A stretch of 64,000 nucleotides of DNA. Source: Talinum fruticosum. Taxonomy: Eukaryota > Streptophyta > Magnoliopsida > Caryophyllales > Talinaceae. Under the pieces are notes generated by a model, which saw nothing but the letters and a program-made list of their open reading frames with translations, was not told where the DNA came from and did not search any database. Positions 13,001-26,073 of the stretch are shown here, piece after piece. The translations under genes were made by a program, and so were the position numbers. Within the stretch, counting starts at the first letter, position 1. Every line of letters starts with the position of its first letter. Location of the stretch: NCBI GenBank assembly GCA_021018815.1, contig JAITYX010000042.1, positions 883,001 through 947,000 on the forward strand, in the 5' to 3' direction.

Positions 13001-14290
13001 GTATAAGGGCGTTGGGTGGTCCATGCGTTGATGGGCAAGATCTCCTCGTGGCATGGCGTTGTTATCACCGAGTTTATGTTCAGCTCGTTTATAATGTACT
13101 CTGGCTTGTACCACCATGCTGTAAAATTAAAGTTACACATGTGTATACACATTAAGGGTCGTTTTTATAAAGTTCAAATTATTGGTGAAGATTTTTAAAA
13201 AGTTGAGAATATTAATTTATATTTATCAAGTATGGCATTTGAAAATTGAAAGGTACCTTCAGAATTGGCGAGTTCGGCATCAACATGGGAAGGAGGACCC
13301 GGTTGTCCTTGTAATGGTAGTAGTTATCGGACTCGGCTGTGGTGACGATGATCCTCTTGAGCCACTTGACCATCCGGCCGCCAATGAATCCGGGAATGAT
13401 CATTCGGACCGGGAAGCCGTGATCGGGGCTCAAGCGCTCCCCATTTTGCATGTAGGCCAAGATGATATCCCGAGCCGGATCCATGGCCATCTCCTTCTTG
13501 ACGCTGGTACCGTACTTGGAGCCGCCCCCTCCGGGCAAGTCCTCGGCGCCCTCGAAGGAGACGTGGAGGGCGCCCTTCTTTGAGCTCATAATGCCGCACC
13601 TCTTGAGGACGTCCCTGAGGGGACCCCCGCCACACGGACGTGCTCACCGCGGCTGAGCCCCAGTTGAAGCCTATGCTTTGCTTCACCATGTTCTGCTCCT
13701 TGCGACGGTTCCCGGCACACACCAGTGTCACGGGGAACTCCCGGCTCTGGAACTCGTTCACCAGCTGGTCCATGGTGAACCGGACTGGTCTCTTCACCAG
13801 TCCGGTCACCTCCACGGTCCAGTCCTCCCACCTCGCCTGGGGGACTGCACCGTGGTTACGCACATAGTGTAGCGGAACCGGAGTTATGAACCCGTGGTTC
13901 ATTAAACGTGTCAGGGAGGCTCCGAATTAAAAGGGTGCTTCCCCGTGAGCCGGATCATGGACGGGTTCCTCTCGATCCAATGATCCGCGGTTCCTTCATC
14001 TCGGCTGTCCTGCACGGACGGCTCCAACTCGCTGTTGCCTTTCTTTATCAACTCCCTGAGTTCGTCCATAACCTCTTTTTCGTCATCATCATCTTCATCG
14101 CTGGAATAATACTTGTTGCCGTTTTCCTTCGGCTCGGATTGTTGGACTTTCGTGTAGGAATTCGGGCGGGGATCACTGTAGTTGTAGGTTCGGATGGGTG
14201 AGCTGGCACGGTGGGGGAGAATGTGGTACGGACGACGCCGTTCAGGCCGTTGGGCTGGAGCCGATACTGCCTATCAACAGAGGCCGCCAT
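10093..14290 (-). CDS. NIA: Assimilatory nitrate reductase [NADH], four exons, frame broken by seven single-base deletions
   Basis: Cytosolic enzyme reducing nitrate to nitrite with NADH, the first step of nitrate assimilation. Exons: 14290-13257, 13118-12978, 12342-12110, 11416-10093, all with GT-AG sites. Order of domains (residues approximate in the restored 912-aa protein): acidic N-terminus (SSDEDDDDE); Mo-pterin domain with the Mo-binding Cys in [11 protein letters not shown] (about 190); Mo-domain dimer interface, ending LIWNVMGMMNNCW; hinge 1 with RTASTPF, the 14-3-3 serine motif; cytochrome b5 with haem motif HPGG and a second His in [12 protein letters not shown] domain with RAYTP; NADH domain with GGTGITP and CGPPPM, ending LLIF. 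Seven runs are one base short: 14213-14217, 13914-13916, 13619-13622, 13624-13628, 13287-13289, 11359-11361, 11230-11233. Restoring them gives exon 1 = 1039 nt and exon 4 = 1326 nt, both matching splice phase. The family is certain; whether the breaks are real is doubtful. Confidence 0.95.
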
Positions 14291-14492
14291 GGAAACTCAA
14301 ACTAAAACGTACAAAAACTGAAAAATGAGGAAATGGTTTTGGAGGAGGAAGAGAGAGAGAGAGAAAGATTAAGAAGAAAGAAGACTAAGCTTCTTTCTCT
14401 TTCTTCTTCTTCTTCCTCAATTTCTAAGCGTGTTTTGATATTCCAGTTTGTGTTCCACTGGAAAATTAATTCTGGGGAAACACCTTATTTTC

Positions 14493-14499
14493 TTATATA
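14493..14499 (-). promoter_or_regulatory. TATA box of the nitrate reductase gene
   Basis: TATATAA on the minus strand (context CTATATAAG), about 205 bp upstream of the ATG. The predicted leader contains a pyrimidine/purine tract (CTT and GA repeats at about 14340-14415). Confidence 0.6.
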
Positions 14500-15004
14500 G
14501 CCACACTTGTGGGTTCCAGCGTCGATATTTTATTTTTCAACTAAAATTAAATATTTGAGAAAATTAGCAACTAGACAAAACGATTAAAACCCATGGTGCG
14601 CATTCAACCGGCCCCCTCTTTCTCTCCCTCCCTTCCTATGCACGTATGGTACTAAAAATCAGAAAAATAAAACGCAAAATTAAATCACGTATATTTTTCT
14701 TGTACTTTTTACGAAAATAAATTAAAATTAAATACGTATATTGTGGGGTGAAAAATGAAAATTGAATTAATTTGTGGAATGTGAGAATTATTGGAACATG
14801 CAAAATGCATGTGGCAGAGGGGGTCAATGGTCAATAGTTTTGTTGGGAATTGATAGATATTTACACATGCAGTGGGGTTGTTTTTTTTTTAAAAAATATT
14901 TGTTGAGGTGAAATGTACGTAGTTGACAACTTGAGACAGTTGATATATGGTACCACTGGCCACGGTAAATTTAATTAAAATTTGAACTTTTTGATGTGGA
15001 AATG

Positions 15005-15008
<4 letters not shown>

Positions 15009-15052
<44 letters not shown>
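15009..15052. repeat. (TA)n microsatellite, 44 bp
   Basis: Uninterrupted alternating TA, followed by a TAAATATATA tail. Confidence 0.95.
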
Positions 15053-15056
<4 letters not shown>

Positions 15057-16457
15057 TATATAAAAGATATCTGTGCTCGTGATGAATCATGATCAATTGT
15101 GCCACCCATACTTTTGTTGGGAATTGATAGATATTTACGCATGTAAGGACTGCATTCATTCTACTATCGAATCTCATACTTGTTAGAGTTTGTGTGTCAT
15201 TGTTTCGATATTATCAAAACTAAGAATACGAGTTGGTGGATATTTGGCAAAAATAACGTATAATATGTCGAGTTAATTTTTAGTTGTTTGTATTAAGCTG
15301 TTTATTATTGATCATTTATATAATATTTTGTATTTGTCATTGTTTTTAATTATACTTGTTAGCAATAAGTCTTTGTTGTTGTAATTTTCATAATTGTCTT
15401 TAAAAATATAAAATATAAGTTCACCGGACATTTGATTACATAAGAACTGAAAGAGGAAATCAATTTTCATTATTTAGCCTTTTAATTAGGGAGTGATATT
15501 AGAGAAAAATAAGTGATTCTCGTATCGACAATTAATTTTCTAAATCAATTTTATTAATTAATTTTCTAAATCAATGGCCAAGTTACCGAAAACCAGTCAA
15601 TTAAGAAAGCTACATCCCTTTGTGTTACTATCAATAATTAACCATCAATAATTAACTTGTAAATTTAACTAAGGAAGAATTAACATCTAAGCAAAGTTAT
15701 TAAGACATGTGTAAGTAAGACGAGGAGGAAGCAAGAGACCTTGAAACAATTTGCAAAATTAAATGTAGCGGAAATCTTATAATACTCCACCCGTCCCATA
15801 AAAACTATATGATTTGACATTTTACGGTTTTTAATGTATCACTTTGATCATCGATTATAAAAATATATTATAATGAAAGTACTTTTTAAAAGAAATCCAT
15901 GGATGATAATTTCATATTATAAATCAATATATATTTTAATTAAATATTGTAAGGAAATCTTTTTTTTTCTTATTTAGAGATTATTGCGACAACCATTATA
16001 ATTTTTTGTTATATTTTAACTGACGATATATTTGCAGCATATTTTAAAAGATGAATATTTTTAGAAAAGTTTTTAAATTTCCACCACCCTTATGTTAAAA
16101 AAGAGAGAAAAAAGTAGTTATGGTATCTCCTTAGCTTGTTGAATTTTATTCTCTCACGTATGTAAATTGTAATGGCTGCATGGGGCTGCTGGGTTTCCCA
16201 TCTCCACGTAACGTCGTCACCGCACACGTTATGTTGCACTAATATACTATGAATCCATTCACTTTCCACCTCTAAACAAATTACAAAAATTTTATTTTCC
16301 CGACTAAAAATATACTAAAGATGTACTGACTCATTATAATTGATTAATTTTAACTAATTTTTTCAAAATTTTTCTATTTTTATAATTATATTTTTTATCT
16401 AATTGTATCACGTCATGTTAATAAAAAATTTCCTTTCATTCATAGTTACTATATGTA

Positions 16458-16459
<2 letters not shown>

Positions 16460-16517
<58 letters not shown>
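16460..16517. repeat. (TAA)n microsatellite, about 19 units
   Basis: Perfect trinucleotide array reading ATAATAATA on the plus strand. Confidence 0.95.
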
Positions 16518-16519
<2 letters not shown>

Positions 16520-16990
16520 GTGAGAAAACCAAAAAAGAAATGAGGTAGCTATCATTTGTAGGTAAAGCTAAAAGAAGCAGGCCAGATATAAACTGTCCCA
16601 GATGTTATATAGAGTAGTACTGTACTACCTTCTCGATCCCATCCTTTTAAATACTTAATTAGCTTAATTAATCCCACTTTAAGCGTGAGGGTCGGGTGTT
16701 AAGCATCAAAGTCGCTCTAATGTCCCAGTGTGTTTATGACACTAATGATGAACTAATCCTTCAATTAGTATCATTTGGGCCGGGGTTATAGTTTTCAGAT
16801 CCAGTTTTGAGATACGCACACGGATTTATTAACGGCTTTCTTTGTCTGAAATTCTTATTCGGCACACCGTTGATCTTTCTTAATTAGGAAGTATATAATG
16901 CATTTGTTGCACGATAAATGTCATTTTAATTGATTTTTTTATTTTAGAATATTTCTCATTTTACAATCCTGATTTAATAATTAAGCTTTA

Positions 16991-17515
16991 TGTTAGATCG
17001 GGAGCTCACTTAAACAAATAAAACAAGAACAAAAGAATAAATAAAAATGGAAAAAAGAGATTTTAACGTGAAAAAACCTAAAATAGGGAAAGGACCATGA
17101 ACGATGTACTAAAATTTATTTTCCATAGTTTTACAAGGAATTTTACGCTCAAACTAACAGAAGCTTACACCTTGAAAATCTACTGCATACTCAACAATGG
17201 AGGATGATACACTGATTTATACCTAGAACCCGACATTAATCAAACATTAAACTGGAGAAAAATGAAAGAAACAAAGACATAAAAACAAGGTAGCAGGAGA
17301 GCCAATGGCTAGCACGGACCATGCCAATCAGCAAGGGTTGTGTTGTTGGCACAGGCCGTGTCCTAGGACGCGGCTTGCCCGTGCCGGTTGCTAGCTAGGT
17401 TTTTTAGCCAAAAAAACAACCCGTTCTCATCTTCCATGAATCGTATTTGTCGTTCTTTGCCTCGTAATGCAAGTTTCTGAGCCTAAAACTATCATTAGAC
17501 TTCATATACCCAACA
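16991..17515. mobile_element. Solo LTR of an LTR retrotransposon, 525 bp
   Basis: The segment starts TGTTAG (16991) and ends CCCAACA (17515), so it has the TG...CA termini of an LTR (TGTT...AACA). It is flanked by a perfect 5-bp direct repeat, CTTTA at 16986-16990 and CTTTA at 17516-17520, the target duplication expected for integrase-mediated insertion. No primer-binding site, polyprotein or second LTR lies within several kb, so this is a solo LTR left by LTR-LTR recombination. The interior motif GATTTTAACGTG followed by an AAAACC stretch recalls LTRs seen widely in dicots. The superfamily cannot be decided without the internal region. Confidence 0.85.
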
Positions 17516-20435
17516 CTTTAATCATAAATTAATCCCTTTTCATGACTTGCATGAGGCCTTAGTCAAGACAAAGACCATTTATAATAAATTCCATTTCTAC
17601 AAAAAACCAAAAAAAAAAAAAAAACAGACGAATACATTTCTAAACTTAAACAACGTGCGTGCAAGCCTGATTTTTTAAAAAAAAAAAGCACAACAAGCCT
17701 TGATAATTACTCCATATAATTTTGACATGGATGCTATTTAGTTATTTCTATTTACTACTTTTTCTTTAACAGCGATAACAGTTTTTAGTATGAATTATTT
17801 ATACAAAATTTAAAGATATTTAAATGCACACACTCTTACCTTTGTAAGTTAAATAGAATATAAAATTTAATTTATTTTTTTATAAGAATAGTATGTGACA
17901 CAAAGTACAAAAAAAGGAAGGAAAGAAAAAAAAAACATAATTATAGCCGTAGGATGACCTTATGAACAAATATGAGTCGTCCATATTGCTGATTAAAACT
18001 ACCCTATCGTAAAAGGAATTGAGAACGACATAATCATAAGTTTTAGTCACATAATATAATATGGAAAAGTTTATTTCTTTATTTTGTTTAGTGGACCCAT
18101 GACGCGCTTTCACTATACGATTTTTCAGCTTTTCCAATACTCGTGCCTCATACTTTGGAGCTCAGACTAGAGAAAATTACATAAAGATCAAATATTATTT
18201 ATTAAATAATATTTTTCTTCGAAGTAATCTATAAAATATATTTTTTGATCTGAGTAATCTATAAAATATTTTTAGAAGGAAATTAATTGGCTAATTACTT
18301 GCGAGCATGACCCACGTCTACGCTTGCTCAACTGCCATGTCAACCTGCTTGAGCTGACATGGACATGCAAATAAATAATTTCTAAAAAAATAATTATATT
18401 AATTATCGCAAACCCTAATATTCTTTTTAAAAATGAGTACTATATTACTGGAAACGCAAAGAGCTAACTTAATCTCTTGATTATTTACTGACAAGTTTTG
18501 CAATATGATTAAAAGTGACCCTGATGCAGTGTACTACTACAGCAGGATCGGATCAGTCTTCTGCCCCCTCTTTCTTCTACTTTTATGAGATTTTCCATAT
18601 GATTAAACATTTAATAATTTCTACACACAAAATTAATTTGAGATTATTATATATATACGTGGTGGTGTAGGGAATCTTGATTTAATTAATTGAGTGATTA
18701 GAGAAGACATGAATATTCTTATTTCTTGAAAATTCCCTCCTCGCAGAATATAATGAATTCAACGATGAAGCTCACCATCCATATTGCTTTCCCTGCTGGT
18801 GCTGCGACATCCCCAAAAGGCCCCACTTATTATTGTCTTCTCTACGTTACATCCATACTTACCTTATGTTAATTACAACTACGTTCCATTTAAATATAAA
18901 AAGCGTAATAAGTTGTTAAGTTGTAAGTTAAAGTTAAATGGAAAAAGACTTATATAATATTATATTAATTCGTAGCAGTATTAGTAGGACGGTTTTGAAC
19001 CAGATTGACATATCATAAACAGTGATTTTCTAAAACAGTGTACATAGAATAGAGTTAACTAAGGAAGGTTAAAAAGTCGGGAATGTGGTAGACAAAAGAG
19101 GGGCTAATAATTGCGAGATTAAGATTCCGATTTGGAATAAAAAGCATGATTAAGAGGCCTAATTAAGTAGGAGCAGGGATTTAAATATGGGTATATAATG
19201 GCAAGGGGTGAAAAGTAAAGAAGAGTCCAAGGAGGGAGGGAGGGAGGGTCAGGAAATGAGAAGTGGCGCATGGGAGGCTCAATGGGCAACTGGAAATTTA
19301 AACCCTATGAGTGGGCCTCTGCAGAAAACACACAAACTGGAAATAGTAAGTACAGTACATACATACAGAGTATCCCCACTGTTAATCAGCAAACATACAG
19401 TTAACCCTGTAAACTTCTCACTCCTCCTTGGCTGTCTTACATTCCTGTGAAACCCCAGAAAAAAAATGAACAGAGAGGGAGAGAGAGAGAGAGAGTGGGC
19501 ACCATGAGGGAGGACTGAGGCAGAATTGAAACAAAAGGCGACTCCAAGAATCACCAAAGGGCAGTGACTCCTAATCTATCATGATCATCTGTCTGTCTGT
19601 CTATCTATCTATCCCTCCTTCCTTCCTTTTCGCCTTCCCCAGTTGCACTCGCTCTCTCTCTCTCTCTCTCCCTTCCCTCCTTTTAATTTCTTTCTGTCAG
19701 ACAAAGTTTTGTCAAACTTGAATTGAATAACATCCATAGACTCAGGGATGGACTTTCCTGCTTGTCCTCTTCCCCCCATATCTCCTCTCCCACCACAATT
19801 TTTCTTTTTGTTTTTTGAACCTTGGGAATTACATTAATCAAACAAAAACTATATATTAGTAGTAGAATTGTGATGATACTTGTGGCAGCCACGCCACTTT
19901 AGTCAAAAAGTGGGCTTTTCTTTTTATCAAATTATTATAGTTTTAATATCTAACCTATCGTAAAGTAAGATTTTTTGTTTCCCTCTTTTAAATGTAAAAT
20001 ATATGATCACTGAAAAAAAAGGAAGAAATAGTTTTACCAGTTAAATCGATAGTTTATATACATTATAAATATTTATTATATAGTTATGACTCGTAAAAAT
20101 ACATTTTATTCCTTGCAAAAATGCTAATTATATGATTGGTGATCGATCATTACCTTTGGAAACTATTAAAAATCTCTCTTTCTAAAATTTATGTGAATAA
20201 ACGTATTTTCCTGTTTCAAATTCTATTTAATTGCATGCATGCAAGTAATTTGCGTAGTGTTTGTACCTGCGTACAACAAGTCTTATGTATTCATGATCAT
20301 AATCAAATTTTTGAATAAAAAGTTAGAATGAGATCTAATAATCCTTCGTCCAAGTAACCTTGGCGAGTAATTTTGTGAACATATACCCTTAAGAGCCACG
20401 CATATATTTGTTATACCAGAAACTTTTAATTCATA

Positions 20436-20438
<3 letters not shown>

Positions 20439-20510
<72 letters not shown>
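20439..20510. repeat. (AT)n microsatellite, 72 bp
   Basis: Uninterrupted alternating AT, the longest microsatellite in the window. Confidence 0.95.
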
Positions 20511-20512
<2 letters not shown>

Positions 20513-22377
20513 AACTGTATATACTTATATGATTTTTAAGAGTACATACTTCGAAAAGTGTGATATATAAGAACTAAATTTTGTAGGATCGTAAAACATA
20601 TTTAAAAACATAATGGAAAAGATAACAACTATATTACAATTGCCTAATGGAGGAGACCAATCCACTATAAACGTTATCCTAGTAAAGAAGCACCACCTTT
20701 TTCCAAAGAATTTGGACACTTTCTTCAAAAAAGAAGCCAATTGATGTAAAATATAACAAAATTAAATTGAAGCCACCAAACCCAAAAAAAAAAAAAAAAA
20801 AAAAATGGCTTTCAGGGATTCGAACAGCTAGATCTTCCAGCCATTTACTCCCATCGTTTCCTTTTTTGGTTTATTTTTGTGTGGCAGTGGAACTCCAATA
20901 ATCAAATTTGCATTTGTGTTAGAAAATAAAAAACCCGCATTAAGTGCCGTCCATGCAAAAAAAACAAAAAAAAACATTTCTGGAATTTTGTCCCCAGAAA
21001 TTTCTTGCTCCTAAGCTATGAATGAGAAGTTTCGCATTAATTTCTTTTTATTTTTTCCCCCTTTAAACTGCAGCAAATAGGAGTATTGTCTTTTTTTTTT
21101 TTTTTAATAAAAAAGGCAAATATTGAAATTGTCATGACCCCAGAAAAAGAAGGGGAAATGGACAAAGATCGATAGATAAATCGAGAGGATGGCATTTGGT
21201 GTAAGAGATCTTCAAAGTCTTTTGAGTTGATATAATCCAAACTAACCCTAAAAAATGCCCTACATGTCCATTTCATGGAGAGCTGGCAAATCTCTAAATA
21301 AATTCCCAATCCCGTTGGCGAAGTTGTTGATCATCACTTGTTTTATGGCGTCCAAACTTGTATCGATCATGGGGTTGAAACAAGATCGCTCGGATTATGT
21401 TTAGATTGATACTGTAACTTCTATCTTCTTAGAGATATTTTGTACTTTACGTGTTAATATATATGATTACCAAATCAAAAGTCTCGATATAAGAGGATAA
21501 TACATGTATAGTATTAGTAATTTAGTATGTAACAAAAATAAAAAAATTTGGTTCGGATAGGATTACATTTGCCTATAGATAATCAAAAGAATTTCTTTTT
21601 CTCTATTTTTTTTTGAAAGGGGGATTGTGTGTGGCACCTTAATTATCATATTATGCATATTATTACGTTAATGATTTGTGGTTGTGCTTATAACGTGATA
21701 TAGAGGTTTACATATATGGATGAGCATGACATGACTTGGCCTCAATATCATATATATTTATTTTTTATTAAGATATAAAATATACTATACTTGTCCTTTA
21801 TAACTTATTTAAATTAAATAAAGAATATTATAAATATCCCGATATACAATAAGAAAATTATCGTAATTAATTGTCTAAAAAAACCAAATTAAAGAGGTGA
21901 ATAATATTATTGAGTCAAAAAGGAATATTAGAAAAGGTAATGCAATTTGCAAACCCCTTTTTCAAAGATTCTCTTCAAATTAGTGATGAAGTGGTTTCTC
22001 CACATTAACTTAATTTGGACTTACTGGAGAAATAATTCACTAATTGTATATGCAAATGGAATGGATTAGTAGTTAATTGTCCATTAATTATAATTAATTG
22101 TGGTCATTATATATTTTTCAAATTCTACTCCTGCCTTAGCTTCAGGATTCCAAGAATCTTTTTTTTTATTTTTATAGCAAATGATCCCCTTTTTTCTGAT
22201 CATCATGAAGAAGAATATTCATTGGTCACAATTTTTTTTTTTGGGTGTAATCTGGCATTACTCATTAAATGTGCTTTTGTTTTTGATAAGTCAAGATTCA
22301 TAATTAATTAAATGCACATGATCCCCCCCAAAATACCAACCCAAAAAACTCAAAGTTTGATTCTTTTACCTTTTAAA

Positions 22378-22500
22378 ACGAACATAAACGAATATAATGA
22401 ACATAAATGAGCAAAAACGGACATAAACAAACGAAACGAGTTGTTAATTAAGAAATAAATGAACATAAACGAATGTAAAAGAACATAAAACATAAATAGA
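22378..22500. repeat. Imperfect short tandem repeat of GAACATAAACGAA type
   Basis: Several degenerate copies of a unit close to GAACATAAACGAA lie head to tail. This motif family is common in plant MITE-like dispersed repeats. Paired termini were not found, so it is listed as a simple degenerate repeat. Confidence 0.5.
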
Positions 22501-24417
22501 TTATATTTTTTATACAAAGTCGAACAGGCCCTTAACGCTCAAAACTAATTGATCGAATGGTAAATCACTTTGTTTGTCCGATATTTGATACATTAACATC
22601 AATTATATCTAGTATTTAGTCTATTTTAAACGATCGCAATTTATAAAATTTTTCTTTGCTTAAAATTGACTTTTTTTATATCTTTAAAGACTGCGGATAT
22701 ATAAATCTATGTACTTTACTACTATTTGATGCATTAAAGTTACCGTTCTTTTTCCAATATGCATTGTATCTCAAAGTGGTTGGGAAGGTTCGGGGTATTT
22801 GAACCTTTTTTTCTTCCCCCTTTTTCATTCGGTAGGTGAAAAAAGGTAATATTCTAAAAAAAAATTACCTGTTTTTTTTTATTTTTTATTTTCTGAAATT
22901 TAATTGCCTGATGTTGATTTTAACTGCAACTAGACAAGAGGGCCAAACTATAGTCCTCAACTTTTTCTTTTTCCTGTTTTTTAAGGTCTCCTAAACATTT
23001 ATACTAAAATTACTATATTTTATTGTACTGATTTTTCATCACACTTTTATAAGTAATAACGTAGGTATAATTTTTACAAGAATGGTCACTTTTTATTACA
23101 TTGAAAAAGAATTAATCTTAAAAAAGTATCTCTTAAAAAACTCGGGATACGATACAAAGTGATATCAAAGAGGTAAAAGAATACATGTAGCAAAAGAAGG
23201 AATGAACACATTCAAGCAATCATTTGGATCTCGACTTTTAATAGTTGAAACTACGACATATGAGTATATTAAATCTCGGGTTTATCATGTAAAGCAAAAC
23301 AATAATAACCGGATGTTTTAATTGATATCGATACATATAGTAATCTAAATTAAAACTCTTATATATACTTCATTATTAAATACATATAAAAGGGTTTGTC
23401 ATTCATACTTCTGGCTTCCTCCTTTTTATGGTTTTAGCTTGTGTTTTAACTATCAAGTTAATCAAATAACAGGAAGTCGCAAGTGAAAAAAAAAAATAGC
23501 TTTTTAACGAGTGGTTGTGAAAATTATTATCATTATTATATTGATAGTTTCTGTTTTGCTTTAAATTTTACAATAAATAAATTTTTTTGAAAAAAATTTC
23601 TTTTTTTTAATAGTATTTTAGTGATTTTGATATGATTATAGATAGCATATATTGCATCTTTATCAGATTAACGCAAATTAAAATTTTAAAAAATTAACAA
23701 ATTTCCTCCTTTCAATCTTACTAGATCGTGTAAAAATATTAATTTCCATTTATTGAGTTGGTTTTTTTTTTAGAGAAGGGTGAATTTTATTATTCTAAGG
23801 AATATTTCCTTTAAAAATTTTGCTAAAAATAAATTTAGAGGTTGAAATTCTCTATGATGGGCTTGGGCTTGGGCATCAAATATAATTATAGTTGGACCAC
23901 CAGCAGAAACTGGGACAGGCCGGTGATAATTAAGGCCCTACTGAAATCTTGGTTTTAGATTTACAAGTTTTAAAATTTTAAAATAGTAAAGTAAATTGAG
24001 GAAAAGTATTAGACATTTTTTTTACCAAAAACAAATATATTTTTTAGTGAAAATTATACACTGCTCTATTTATAAACAGTATCAACAATTTAGCATAGTA
24101 CTCATAAAAAAAAAAAAAAACAATTTAGCATAGTAACAGCCAAAAGGTGAGAGAAAAAGATTATATAATTCATTATTTGATGGAGCAGTTGTAACTAAAC
24201 CAAACAAATCACACAGAAATTTTAAAAAAAATGTGAGAAAAATGAGAAAAGAAGCATAAATTTTGGTCTAATCTTTAACGGGAAGTATTGGATTGATTTG
24301 TCTCATGCAGAAGATCCTATTTTTATGCTCGCAGAGAAAGATTACACCCAGACCCATCAAAATCACGTATTCCACACCATGATCTTCATGTGAAACTATA
24401 GAGAGAGAGAGAGAGAG

Positions 24418-25057
24418 ATGGGCAAGTTCGAGAGAGAGAGGTGGAGTGCTAATGGTGTCATTGTAACGGTGTATGAGGAATCTTCCATGGTTGGATCACA
24501 GCATAGTCAGAATCCTAAGATTAAACCCAGAAACTGGCGTCCCAGAAGATCCTCCTGTGGTGGTTATGATCGCCGAGCTGAGCTCCTCGCCCACACTCAT
24601 CATCTTCGAAATGCAGGGCCTCAACAAGACTCAACTGCGACAAATCCCGTGCCCAAGTCCAAGGTAAAATCATGATCATCGCACATTCGAATAACTCTGA
24701 AGGTTTCATTTGTTTAATCTGTGGGGATCAAATGTTTGCACAGAAAAGGAGGAGATTGTCAGCTCCGCTGCGAAAACTTGGGCGTTCGTTTGGTCAGTTA
24801 TTCGGGGGAAGAAAAGGGCATGGAGGTATGAGAAGATCGAGACCGAAGAAGATGAAAGGAGATGTCGTCCGGGGAGGAACGCATGGAGTAAAATGTCCAA
24901 GGTTAGCACCGAAAATAGTAAAGCTTAGAGCCATTTTAATTTCTTGTATGAGTTTAATTCGTGGATAGACGTGTTCATCCTTTCATTTTTGATTTGGTGT
25001 TTGCAGAGGATAAGCTCGTTCTTTAAAGAGTTGTCAAGTTGGAGTTGTAACAAGTGA
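24418..25057 (+). CDS. Candidate small three-exon gene, product unknown, reading frame of exon 1 unresolved
   Basis: Two good introns are visible: donor AAG|GTAAAA at 24663 with acceptor TTTGCACAG before 24744, and donor AAG|GTTAGC at 24901 with acceptor TTTGCAG before 25007. Exons 2 and 3 join in one frame and read a basic segment (containing KTWAFVWSVIRGKKRAW), then an acidic patch (ETEEDE), then KRISSFFKELSSWSCNK and a stop at 25055-25057. Exon 1 must end one base into a codon to match. Neither long exon 1 frame does: the ATG at 24418 ends in phase 0 and the ATG at 24473 in phase 2. One missing base in exon 1 would let the 24418 start connect, as in other genes of this window. Not recognised as a known family; it could be non-coding or wrongly joined. 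Confidence 0.35.
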
Positions 25058-26073
25058 TACCCGAGGGAAGAAATTCAAGCGCCTGCTCTCTTTGTTTCAC
25101 AATATTTCTTCATCCAAATATAGATGAAATCCAGAAAACGAGAATGAAACCATCTAGAAATGAAAACAGGGTTCGAAATCCTCCACTATAGCATCAATAC
25201 CTGCGTTTTCATCATCGGATAGACTCAACAACAACAACTACTACTTCCATCGGATAGACAAACAATCCTAAAACCGTGATCTCCAATCGGGAACGTACAC
25301 CTGTTCTTACAGAGCAGTTGACAGGAAAATGCAAACAATGCAAGTTGCAAAAATGTAATTTTGTTTTTCTCTGATAGATTTTTTTTCCCGGGCTAGTGCA
25401 GACATATGGCTGAATTGCAACATTCAGAGTACAAATTTTCATCTGTATGAACAAAGCTCAAGCGATTTCTTACTCTTAAGCCTGTTATATGACAAATCAC
25501 CTTGTAAAATATCACATCAGGATTGATGAAATTCCCTGCTTAGATTACAGTTTTACAGAAGCAATATATAGATCAGGAATTCCCTGGTTTAAAGAATAGA
25601 AAAATACAAAAAAAAAAACTGAACAAAGCCCATATCGAGATTATCTGAAAGGCTGCACAACACTTGCAGAATCAATGGGGAAATAGAAGCTAGGGTAAGG
25701 AAGATCTTCTCCCTGGTAATGATGAAAAGAAAAACAGAATATACCTGAACAAATCTAATCCTAGAGGTCAAATGTTCATTATGCACAAAACAAGCATTGA
25801 AATGAGACCTGCCAACGAGTCAGGTGCCTGGGTATCAGTTTTTCTTATGTCTACTTCCTCCACAAGGCCATATTGTAAAATGGATCTTGTAGACCTGTAA
25901 TCTAAGATTCACAGTATGTCCAGCATAACCGTTCGGGTTGACAACAGAGAGAAATGATGCAATACTGGCACTTCCACCGCCATGGAAGTTACCGGCCCCA
26001 AATAATTGCTAACTGAAGATCAAAACCTCACCCGGGTTTTCAAGGGGCCATCGCGGTTGACGATAAACAGTAG
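25058..26073. other. Convergent 3' region between two genes
   Basis: About 1 kb separating the stop at 25057 (+) and the stop at 26074 (-). It probably holds both 3' UTRs. No further coding sequence seen. Confidence 0.4.

Larger units (their letters stand above)
14500..16990. other. Intergenic region upstream of nitrate reductase
   Basis: AT-rich promoter and intergenic sequence. It contains a (TA)n array at 15009-15052 and a (TAA)n array at 16460-16517. Phrases resembling Stowaway MITE ends (ACTCC followed by GTCCCA-like sequence) occur near 15783 and 16625 but no paired ends were found. No gene seen. Confidence 0.4.
17521..24417. other. Gene-poor AT-rich region
   Basis: About 6.9 kb with no convincing coding sequence. 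It has a 72-bp (AT)n array at 20439-20510, GA/CT and (CTAT)/(CTGT) simple repeats around 19240-19680, poly-A or poly-T runs near 17610, 20787 and 21092, and a stretch at about 22378-22500 made of imperfect GAACATAAACGAA-like units. ORFs at 19208-19557 and 19683-19892 sit in low-complexity DNA and match nothing I recognise. Confidence 0.4.

Noticed and set aside
15783..15800. Stowaway-like left end (ACTCCACCCGTCCCA)
   Set aside because: No complementary right end or TA-flanked partner found nearby; the same holds for similar phrases near 5346 and 16625.
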